Source of the DNA: Candidatus Bathyarchaeota archaeon
GTDB taxonomy: Archaea > Thermoproteota > Bathyarchaeia > Bathyarchaeales > Bathyarchaeaceae
Length of the DNA stretch: 11,987 nt
NCBI GenBank assembly: GCA_020344435.1
Contig: CP070826.1
Location: forward strand, 922,352-934,338
Direction of reading: 5' to 3'
Shown here: one piece after another, positions 7,819 through 11,987 of the stretch
Layout: every line of letters begins with the position of its first letter
How positions within the stretch are numbered: the stretch's first letter is position 1
The notes under the pieces: generated by a model
Databases searched by the model: none
What the model was told of the DNA's origin: nothing
What the model saw: only the letters and a program-made list of their open reading frames with translations
Translations under genes and position numbers: made by a program

Positions 7819-8628
7819 CTAACACTGGAGACTAGGTTCATCCACGTTCTCTGTGGGGGCTTCTAATAGAAGAGTCGATGCCCTAGAAGCGTCGAAGATA
7901 AGACTCATCGTTTCTTCCAGGAAATCGGTGATTTCTTTTCCATAGGGGGTCAGCTCATATGTTCCAGATCTCTTTCGCGTGAAAACTAGTCGCCTCTTCC
8001 GCAGTCTGCGAAGATATTTGTAGGTTCTCCTAAGATTTATGCCCGCCTTTTCAGAAAGTTCACGAGCAGACGTGCCAGTCTCTGGAATGGCTTCGTAGAC
8101 TCTCTTCTCTGTTGGTGAAGACTTCACCTTCGGAACCTTTTTGGTTCGAAAATAGAATATGTAGCTGGAAGATTCACTCCTAATAATCAATCCTTCTTCC
8201 GTAAGTCTCTGTATTGTCCTTGAGAGGCTATTCGGGGGAACGGATCCACCAAGATCTGCATAAGTTTTAGGCCCATTCTTCAACTTTCTCAATAGGATTT
8301 CTTCGTAACAGTTAGAATGGGATGGTAGCGAAAATTGGCCATCGAATCTGCCTAATAACTCCCAGAATTTTCGACCGTACAGTGTTAATCCATACTTGGT
8401 GCTATCTTTCTTGATAAGGCCTACATCAACTAGTGGTTCAATATATGTGCCTGCTATGGTGCGACGGCTGTGATAGTATCCGTTGCGCTTCAAGTATTCT
8501 TGCAATGCCTTTGTGCTCTGGGGATGTTCAGAAAGGGCTTTGATGACGATCCGTCTTCTATTATTCTTCACAGCATTGAGGAGGTTATGTAGATAATCGT
8601 CCTCACATATTGTTCCATTAATCCTCAA
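7819..8628 (-). CDS. Transcriptional regulator with tandem winged-helix domains
   Basis: 269 aa if started at the first in-frame canonical codon, TTG 8628. Three winged-helix-like units can be read: residues about 12-90 (K-N-N-R-R-R-I-V-I opening, then S-R-R-T-I recognition helix), about 105-162, and about 170-232 (T-S-A-R-E-L-S-E-K-A-G-I-N followed by a basic R-R-T-Y-K-Y-L-R-R-L-R-K-R-R). It is basic and soluble, so DNA binding is likely; the target is unknown. Domain boundaries are by eye. TTG 8628 has no convincing Shine-Dalgarno, and the frame stays open upstream to 8799 with protein-like sequence containing a Cys4 motif, so the true protein is probably about 325 aa, starting near 8796. 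It is divergent from the COG2522-like regulator and shares its intergenic region. Confidence 0.8.
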   Translation of the reverse strand: MRINGTICEDDYLHNLLNAVKNNRRRIVIKALSEHPQSTKALQEYLKRNGYYHSRRTIAGTYIEPLVDVGLIKKDSTKYGLTLYGRKFWELLGRFDGQFSLPSHSNCYEEILLRKLKNGPKTYADLGGSVPPNSLSRTIQRLTEEGLIIRSESSSYIFYFRTKKVPKVKSSPTEKRVYEAIPETGTSARELSEKAGINLRRTYKYLRRLRKRRLVFTRKRSGTYELTPYGKEITDFLEETMSLIFDASRASTLLLEAPTENVDEPSLQC

Positions 8629-8799
8629 GAATTCGTTCTTTGTTCTCCATATTTCACATCGTTCAGCGCAGTTCGTGGGTGAATTAGGTTCACAGTTCTG
8701 GCAGATGCTTTCTACTTGTTTTAGTATTTCGGTTAATTCTTCGCTATCATCCGCTGCTTTTGACAGCCATTGATGAGATATTATCTCGAGGAACGTTGT
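8629..8799 (-). other. In-frame N-terminal extension of the regulator, with Cys4 motif
   Basis: The regulator's frame has no stop from 8628 back to the TGA at 8802-8800, yet contains no ATG, GTG or TTG. The translation looks like real protein: an acidic amphipathic helix, then C-x2-C-x7-C-x3-C (first Cys at 8703-8701, last at 8658-8656), then W-R-T-K-N-E leading into the first winged helix. I recall archaeal regulators with a Cys-rich segment and a K-N-E motif at this place, which supports it being coding. A perfect AGGTGA (plus 8804-8809) lies 7 nt before an in-frame ACG at 8796-8794, where an ATG would be expected. Explanations are a non-canonical ACG start, an ATG-to-ACG mutation, or a sequence error. 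Confidence 0.6.
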
Positions 8800-8803
8800 T
8801 CAG

Positions 8804-8809
8804 TCACCT
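8804..8809 (-). promoter_or_regulatory. Strong Shine-Dalgarno with no canonical start codon
   Basis: AGGTGA on the minus strand is a full match to the archaeal 16S tail complement. At the ideal distance of 7 nt it points to ACG in the regulator frame. The competing GTG inside the motif itself and the ATG at about 8819 open frames that stop after about 8-12 codons. Confidence 0.5.
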
Positions 8810-8868
8810 GAAGCCGCATGTTTTATGGCGCCTTGACAGCTCTCGTTTCAAGTTTTAGTGATGAAACG

Positions 8869-8880
8869 ATGCCAAGGCAT
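8869..8880. repeat. Short dyad ATGCC-AA-GGCAT
   Basis: Five-base arms with a 2-bp centre lie directly next to the first ATGACGTACGTCAT operator and upstream of the minus-strand regulator. It could be an operator for that gene; with such short arms chance is possible. Confidence 0.3.
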
Positions 8881-8896
8881 ATGACGTACGTCATAT
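8879..8896. promoter_or_regulatory. Operator 1: perfect 18-bp palindrome
   Basis: ATATGACGTACGTCATAT is fully self-complementary. It is the distal of two matching sites upstream of the TATA box at 8917. A dimeric regulator, perhaps the adjacent COG2522-like protein acting on its own gene or the divergent winged-helix protein, is the likely ligand. Confidence 0.6.
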
Positions 8897-8900
8897 AAAG

Positions 8901-8914
8901 ATGACATACGTCAT
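8901..8914. promoter_or_regulatory. Operator 2: near-palindrome matching operator 1
   Basis: ATGACATACGTCAT differs from the core of operator 1 (8881-8894) by a single base. The two sites are centred 20 bp apart, about two helical turns, so bound dimers would lie on the same DNA face. It ends 2 bp before the TATA element. Confidence 0.6.
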
Positions 8915-8915
8915 A

Positions 8916-8925
8916 CTTATATACG
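8916..8925 (+). promoter_or_regulatory. TATA box of the COG2522-like regulator gene
   Basis: TTATATA at 8917-8923 predicts transcription from about 8945, giving a short leader to ATG 8960 that contains GGTGAT at 8949-8954, 5 nt before the start. Confidence 0.6.
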
Positions 8926-8959
8926 TTTCTGCAGTATTGCTAGGCTTGGTGATGCGGCC

Positions 8960-9343
8960 ATGCTGTTGCCATGTGAGGTTGCGGTGAAATCCTTGGTTCC
9001 ATCGGTGAGGTCTGCCATAGCAAAAGAGCTGACAAAAACCTACGGATTGAAACAGAAGGAAGTGGCGAATCTCCTAGGGGTCACCCAAACGGCTGTAAGC
9101 AAATATACGCGACACGTCAGAGGCACAGTCATCAAAATCAAAAGCGTAGAAGAAGTTCAACCAATCATCGACGAAACAGCTGAGCTACTGGCTAACGGAC
9201 AGATGCCCAGATATGAACTTGTAGGAAGATTCTGCAAAATATGTGAAATCGTTAGACGTAGACGCTTGATGTGTGAAGTATGCGAGCGTGCAGATCCGTC
9301 AATAAGCGTTCGGAAATGCTTTGTTTGTTTACCCAAAAGATGA
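8960..9343 (+). CDS. Helix-turn-helix regulator with three CxxC motifs (COG2522-like)
   Basis: 127 aa. Residues about 10-55 form an XRE-type helix-turn-helix: K-x-Y-G-L-K-Q-K-E-V-A-N-L-L-G-V-T-Q-T-A-V-S-K-Y, with the recognition helix at T42-Y49. The opening M-L-L-P-C-E-V-A-V-K and this domain resemble archaeal predicted regulators of COG2522. The basic C-terminal third carries C92-x2-C95, C105-x2-C108 and C120-x2-C123, which could bind zinc or an iron-sulfur cluster, or act as a redox switch; this is inference. The start is ATG 8960, 5 nt after GGTGAT; the ATG at 8952 stops after 11 codons. The promoter carries two matching palindromes just upstream of its TATA box, which fits autoregulation or control by the divergent winged-helix protein. 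It ends about 120 bp before the next gene. Confidence 0.82.
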   Translation: MLLPCEVAVKSLVPSVRSAIAKELTKTYGLKQKEVANLLGVTQTAVSKYTRHVRGTVIKIKSVEEVQPIIDETAELLANGQMPRYELVGRFCKICEIVRRRRLMCEVCERADPSISVRKCFVCLPKR

Positions 9344-9415
9344 ATCTCCCCCTGATATTCACTTCTCGACTCTCATGCTCTACGACTGAGTAATCCCGCG
9401 CTTACTATTGAAGCC

Positions 9416-9430
9416 CGAAAAGGTTTTAAC
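9416..9430 (+). promoter_or_regulatory. BRE/TATA promoter of the 9466 gene
   Basis: CGAAAAGG followed by TTTTAA (9424-9429) is a good archaeal BRE plus TATA. Transcription would be expected to begin near 9452, just before a GGTGG (9452-9456) that lies 9 nt ahead of ATG 9466. Confidence 0.6.
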
Positions 9431-9465
9431 AAGTCCAAGAGATTCTTACTCGGTGGCTCTTGAGA

Positions 9466-9831
9466 ATGGTTGAGGTTGTCTGCCGTGCTCCCAAGCAGCT
9501 GGTGGTGCTGGAATGCACTCAATACCCATCCATTGAAGCACTGTCGGGAACCATTGCAACGATTATTAGGACGGGGGAGCCGGTCATCCTTAGGTGGGCG
9601 GAGGGGGTAGTATTCTCTTACTCTCTATTACCCCCAACGACTGATAGTCTGCTGAAGGACTTTCTGGAAGGCCGAAGCTACTGGTCGGACGTAGTATTCG
9701 CATTGATGCCTGAGTACAAATCAACCGTTAGAGTGGGTACTTTGGACATTCCCGTGATTGATGTTACGCCTAATCTTCTATTGCGAGAGGCGGCTAAATG
9801 GATGAAAGCCAGCGTGCAGAGCCCCAAATAG
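9466..9831 (+). CDS. Hypothetical protein, 121 aa
   Basis: I do not recognise this family. The product is a soluble, mixed alpha/beta-looking protein without signal peptide, membrane segment or metal motif; the two cysteines (C6, C17) are not in a CxxC. Hydrophobic beta-like stretches (V-V-C, L-V-V-L-E-C, P-V-I-L-R-W, V-V-F-S-Y-S-L-L) alternate with helical segments, ending in an amphipathic helix (L-L-L-R-E-A-A-K-W-M-K). It is taken as real because it has its own BRE/TATA at 9416-9430, a GGTGG at 9452-9456 and uninterrupted coding with ordinary composition. ATG 9466 is preferred over the in-frame TTG at 9460 because of spacing to GGTGG. It is convergent with the ferritin-like gene, 75 bp away. 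Confidence 0.7.
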   Translation: MVEVVCRAPKQLVVLECTQYPSIEALSGTIATIIRTGEPVILRWAEGVVFSYSLLPPTTDSLLKDFLEGRSYWSDVVFALMPEYKSTVRVGTLDIPVIDVTPNLLLREAAKWMKASVQSPK

Positions 9832-9906
9832 TCAGTGAGAATCTTTCATTATTCGGTAGAAGGAAGATGACGGAGTAAGCGCTTTCAGTGTTGAAGCAGT
9901 TGTTTG

Positions 9907-10353
9907 TTAGGGACCCATTGCAAAGGCCTTCGCTAGTATGGTCTCCATGATTTCATGATGCTTCTTTTCATCGTCCGCAATGTGCTTGAACAATAGTTTC
10001 AATGCGTCGTCTTCAGCCTTTTTCATTTCCTCTTCAACATGCTTCAACATGTTCGTTTCAACCTTCACATGGTCCTCCAGCATCTTTCTTGCGGCGATGG
10101 CGTCAACATAGCTGTGAATTTTTGTGTCCCAAAGTGTTCTAGAAGCCTTTTTTAGTTCTTCATGCTTCAGCAAGTCCAATATTGTCTGGAGAATTTTTGC
10201 GTGTTTCTCGGTGTCGAACCTCATCTCCGCCAGAAACAGCTTTGCTGCCAGGTTTGCAGTAGCCTCTTCCAACTTCTCGATCTTTTCTGCAGTGGCTTTC
10301 TCCAATGTGATTTGTGCTTGGATTATGTTGATTAGTCCCTTTTCAGATTGCAT
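9907..10353 (-). CDS. Ferritin-like (rubrerythrin-type) diiron protein
   Basis: 148 aa, nearly all helical, reading as a four-helix bundle. Candidate diiron ligands are E18 (helix 1), E43 with D47 and H51 (E-M-R-F-D-T-E-K-H, helix 2), E99 near helix 3 (V-E-T-N-M-L-K-H) and E129-x-x-H132 (D-E-K-K-H-H, helix 4). This pattern fits the ferritin-like superfamily, whose members store iron or reduce peroxide. There is no rubredoxin-type CxxC tail, so it is not a full rubrerythrin, and it has no cysteine at all. The ATG at 10353 follows GAGG with a 4-nt spacer, and a TATA-like CTTTTTAT lies about 50 bp upstream. A superoxide reductase and Fe-S gene nearby support an iron or oxidative-stress role. The exact activity is unknown. 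Confidence 0.78.
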   Translation of the reverse strand: MQSEKGLINIIQAQITLEKATAEKIEKLEEATANLAAKLFLAEMRFDTEKHAKILQTILDLLKHEELKKASRTLWDTKIHSYVDAIAARKMLEDHVKVETNMLKHVEEEMKKAEDDALKLLFKHIADDEKKHHEIMETILAKAFAMGP

Positions 10354-10399
10354 CTTTCCTCATTCTCCTGAAGAGCAGTACACACCTAGAAGTTTTCCC

Positions 10400-10407
10400 A
10401 TAAAAAG
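10400..10407 (-). promoter_or_regulatory. TATA box of the ferritin-like gene
   Basis: On the minus strand CTTTTTAT lies about 47-54 bp before the ATG at 10353. It implies a start near 10376 and a leader of about 23 nt carrying AGGAG and GAGG. Confidence 0.45.
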
Positions 10408-10564
10408 CTATTGCTGAACCCAGCCATGTTGAATACGCGCCATTCAGATTATTGGGGTTTCAGCCAATCAGGATTCTTGCTTGAAGAAGTGAGCTCGTGG
10501 AAGCTGTTGATAACTAGTACAAACGCTATTATGATTGAGGTAATAGTAGCTGTAGTGACGCATC

Positions 10565-10783
10565 ATGAAGGATTTAGAGGAGACCGTGCAGAATGAGGAG
10601 ACCTGCAAGGATTTCTGCGGGAGCTGCCCGAGTTATCCAGAAACTGAAGAATGGCTCTTCTGCGCCCAAGGCAAGAGTCAAAAGGAGATTCGAAGGAGTG
10701 GATGTCTGTGCCCATCTTGCCAAGTCTATATTGAGTATGAACTCTCAGGCGATTACTTCTGTGCCGAAGGCGCTGCGAAGTAG
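10565..10783 (+). CDS. Small eight-cysteine DUF2769 protein
   Basis: 72 aa. Eight cysteines are laid out as C14-x3-C18-x2-C21, C33, C47-x-C49-x2-C52 and C66. With the C-G-S-C-P-S-Y-P, F-C-A-Q-G-K-S, G-C-L-C-P-S-C and Y-F-C-A-E-G segments this matches what I know of DUF2769, a short archaeal family of unknown function that probably binds metal. It lies between the ferritin-like and superoxide reductase genes, which would suit a metal or redox role, but that is inference. The start is ATG 10565 with a modest GTGA 6 nt upstream; no clear TATA is seen. Other frames over this region lack any family signal. Confidence 0.82.
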   Translation: MKDLEETVQNEETCKDFCGSCPSYPETEEWLFCAQGKSQKEIRRSGCLCPSCQVYIEYELSGDYFCAEGAAK

Positions 10784-10812
10784 TCTCTCAAGCGTTTCCA
10801 AGTATCCGCGTT

Positions 10813-11211
10813 CTATTCAACTATGACCTTCTTCTCTCTTCCTTCCCATACTCCGTGTAGGTTACAGAACGCTCTTGCCCTCAATGTCGTCGTCTCATTC
10901 ACGGCTATATTGAGGCTGATGACGTAGCCATCGCACATTTCAGGTTCAAACTCCATTCTGGATATCAAGCGTTCTCCTGCGTAGAGCTCAACCCAGTTTA
11001 CCCAGTGTCCTAAGGTGTTTGGATGCTCAACACCCTCGATTCCGCCAACTTTGATTTTCACCGTGAACGGTTCTTTGGCTTGAACAGTTTTAGGTGCATC
11101 GATTATTGGCACATGCTTCTTAGTCATGTCGGTTAGGTTTGCCCAGTCTTTCGGTTTGTTCAATTCCTTTAGCGAGAATCCTTTCTCATAACTCAAAACC
11201 AGTTCCTCCAC
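10813..11211 (-). CDS. Class II superoxide reductase (neelaredoxin/desulfoferrodoxin domain)
   Basis: 132 aa single-domain enzyme that reduces superoxide to hydrogen peroxide at a mononuclear iron, without producing oxygen; typical of anaerobes. Ligands of the Fe(His)4(Cys) site are all present: H33 in K-H-V-P, H63 in E-H-P-N, H69 in G-H-W-V-x-W, and C116 and H119 in C-N-L-H-G-V-W. No N-terminal desulforedoxin Cys4 domain is present, hence class II. The residue two before H33 is K31 (K-K-H-V-P), where most enzymes have the glutamate sixth ligand (E-K-H-V-P); the neighbouring catalytic lysine is kept as K32. The start is GTG 11211 with GAGGT 4 nt upstream and a TATA box at 11256-11263. The electron donor (rubredoxin or other) is not in the window. 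Confidence 0.93.
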   Translation of the reverse strand: MEELVLSYEKGFSLKELNKPKDWANLTDMTKKHVPIIDAPKTVQAKEPFTVKIKVGGIEGVEHPNTLGHWVNWVELYAGERLISRMEFEPEMCDGYVISLNIAVNETTTLRARAFCNLHGVWEGREKKVIVE

Positions 11212-11255
11212 AAGACCTCGTCTTCGTCATGTGTTAGAGTGGTCGCTTCTGTGGT

Positions 11256-11263
11256 CATATAAG
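11256..11263 (-). promoter_or_regulatory. TATA box of the superoxide reductase gene
   Basis: Minus-strand CTTATATG preceded by AAAGA (BRE-like) predicts transcription from about 11234, leaving a leader of about 23 nt before the GTG at 11211. Confidence 0.6.
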
Positions 11264-11344
11264 TCTTTCTTAGCTTGGTTTCTGGTCCGAAGCTTCAGGA
11301 TTTCAATATAGAAACAGAAGATAACACCTAGATTCTCCCAGAAA

Positions 11345-11369
11345 GACATATAATGCGCGTGTATATGTC
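11345..11369. promoter_or_regulatory. Inverted repeat over the promoter of the NifU-like gene
   Basis: GACATATA (11345-11352) and TATATGTC (11362-11369) are exact reverse complements 9 bp apart. They contain or border TATA-like sequences (CATATAAT and CATATAC at 11370-11376), so a protein bound here would compete with TBP. The repeat overlaps the longest possible start (ATG 11353), which argues for a downstream start. Confidence 0.45.
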
Positions 11370-11394
11370 ATATACTTTCAGAAAAGATGATGAG

Positions 11395-11637
11395 ATGATA
11401 AGAATAATGGTAGGAACAGTTGAGGATCAGGTGGAGAAGGCTCTTGAAGAACTGAGACCCAGATTGCAGGCTGACGGAGGTGACATTGAGCTCTTGGGAG
11501 TAGATCAGGGCGTTGTCAAGGTTAGATTGAAGGGGGCGTGCGCAGGGTGTCCAATGTCAACGATGACCCTCAAGATGGGAGTTGAACAGCATCTCAAGAA
11601 GAAGATACCCGAAGTAGTCAGGGTTGAAGCGCTCTAG
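11395..11637 (+). CDS. NifU C-terminal-domain Fe-S scaffold/carrier
   Basis: 80 aa from ATG 11395. It is a stand-alone NifU C-terminal domain (Nfu type): A-L-E-E-L-R-P-x-L-Q-A-D-G-G-D-I-E-L, then V-x-V-R-L-K-G-A-C-A-G-C-P-M-S-T-x-T-L-K and the E-x-x-L-K-K-K-I-P-E-V helix and tail. The CxxC (C-A-G-C) from each of two subunits holds a bridging [4Fe-4S] cluster that is passed to client proteins. ATG starts exist at 11353, 11365, 11395 and 11407. The first two fall in the inverted repeat and TATA-like region; GAGATGAT (11392-11399) stands 7 nt before 11407, which would give a 76-aa protein, so 11395 and 11407 are both plausible. The neighbouring ferredoxin oxidoreductase is the kind of client such carriers serve. 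Confidence 0.9.
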   Translation: MIRIMVGTVEDQVEKALEELRPRLQADGGDIELLGVDQGVVKVRLKGACAGCPMSTMTLKMGVEQHLKKKIPEVVRVEAL

Positions 11638-11695
11638 ATGAATATTCTGGTAGAAGAGGACAAGTAGATCAACAAGTATTTGATGTGTGCACGGG

Positions 11696-11987
11696 TTACA
11701 TCATCTTCTTGAGAAGGGGATTGATGTCTATGTTTTTTGTTATGTTTTTTGTGAGGGAGACGCCTCTCACATGAGGAAGACGGTCACGATATGTGGGTTT
11801 ATCTTCTCTGTAGAAAATTCCAATAGGTATTCGGTCACCCCACTCAAGGCTCTTCTCTAGAGCCTTTTGTCTACTTGCGCAATCGTGATCTTCCTCTTCC
11901 AGTTTGTATATTCTCTCTTTGAACCAATCGTGGGTATTCAGGTAGTTGAAGGTAACGCAGGGCTGGAAGACATCAAGAAACGCGAAG
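11696..11987 (-). CDS. korB: 2-oxoacid:ferredoxin oxidoreductase beta subunit, C-terminal part
   Basis: The frame is open from the right edge to TAA at 11698-11696, giving 96 codons; the start lies outside the window. The first visible residues read F-L-D-V-F-Q-P-C-V-T-F-N, then N-T-H-D-W-F-K-E-R-I-Y-K-L-E, which match the region after the TPP-binding domain in beta subunits of archaeal 2-oxoacid:ferredoxin oxidoreductases (KorB/OorB type). These oxygen-sensitive enzymes decarboxylate 2-oxoacids to acyl-CoA and reduce ferredoxin. Substrate choice (2-oxoglutarate or another oxoacid) cannot be told from this part. The alpha subunit would be expected upstream, off the right edge. The tail includes a duplicated T-K-N-I. 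It is convergent with the NifU-like gene, 58 bp away. Confidence 0.82.
   Translation of the reverse strand, partial: FAFLDVFQPCVTFNYLNTHDWFKERIYKLEEEDHDCASRQKALEKSLEWGDRIPIGIFYREDKPTYRDRLPHVRGVSLTKNITKNIDINPLLKKMM
11729..11752 (-). repeat. Exact 12-bp tandem repeat, two copies
   Basis: The 12-bp unit ACAAAAAACATA (minus strand) occurs twice without a gap, in frame near the end of the ferredoxin oxidoreductase gene, encoding T-K-N-I twice. The A-rich unit suggests replication slippage. Confidence 0.7.

Noticed and set aside
10124..10417. Plus-strand open frame of 97 codons
   Set aside because: It is antisense to the ferritin-like gene and has the Phe/Ser-rich composition typical of antisense to Glu/Lys-rich helices.
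10411..10596. Plus-strand open frame of 61 codons between the ferritin-like and DUF2769 genes
   Set aside because: No Shine-Dalgarno, no recognisable domain, overlaps the DUF2769 start; I see no convincing gene at 10354-10564.
10593..10826. Plus-strand open frame of 77 codons
   Set aside because: It overlaps the DUF2769 gene in another frame; the DUF2769 frame has the eight conserved Cys.

Overview
The window looks like part of an archaeal chromosome, most likely from a Bathyarchaeia-type (Thermoproteota) lineage. The archaeal assignment rests on BRE/TATA-like boxes about 25 bp before expected transcription starts, many GTG/TTG starts with GGTG/GAGG-type Shine-Dalgarno sequences, and the protein families present: a two-domain protein disulfide oxidoreductase, a class II superoxide reductase, a DUF2769 protein, a COG2522-like regulator, an archaeal-type multi-winged-helix regulator and a 2-oxoacid:ferredoxin oxidoreductase. 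The lineage is inferred from general family resemblance and was not tested. Base composition is moderate (roughly mid-40s % GC by eye). I saw no tRNA, rRNA, CRISPR array or insertion sequence.

Layout. (1) 1-3005: a possible divergent gene start at the left edge, then tldD and tldE as a tightly coupled operon behind a TATA box with a perfect 14-bp palindrome just upstream. (2) 3048-7012: a surface-polysaccharide locus. A membrane-anchored right-handed beta-helix protein is divergent from a hyaluronan-synthase-like GT2 polymerase, which is followed by a nucleotide-sugar dehydrogenase. The polymerase plus dehydrogenase order resembles bacterial hasAB. (3) 7121-7783: a protein disulfide oxidoreductase. 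(4) 7819-9340: two divergent DNA-binding proteins, both with cysteine clusters, sharing an intergenic region with three dyads. Two of these are near-identical ATGACRTACGTCAT sites 20 bp apart directly upstream of a TATA box. (5) 9466-11637: small genes, each apparently with its own promoter: an unknown 121-aa protein, a ferritin-like protein, an eight-cysteine DUF2769 protein, a class II superoxide reductase and a NifU C-terminal-domain Fe-S scaffold. (6) 11696-11987: the 3' end of a 2-oxoacid:ferredoxin oxidoreductase beta subunit, running off the right edge.

How the genes may work together. The right half reads as a redox and iron-sulfur neighbourhood of an anaerobe: disulfide formation, superoxide removal, iron handling, Fe-S assembly and an oxygen-sensitive ferredoxin-dependent enzyme, beside two cysteine-rich regulators that could plausibly sense metal or redox state. 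The left half combines peptide processing (TldD/TldE) with extracellular polysaccharide synthesis and possibly polymer modification.

The points most worth checking are the regulator at 7819-8628, whose reading frame continues upstream through a Cys4 motif to a probable non-canonical ACG start; the tandem operators at 8879-8914; the archaeal hasAB-like locus, whose dehydrogenase has Asn where the family has a catalytic Asp; and a superoxide reductase lacking the usual glutamate iron ligand.
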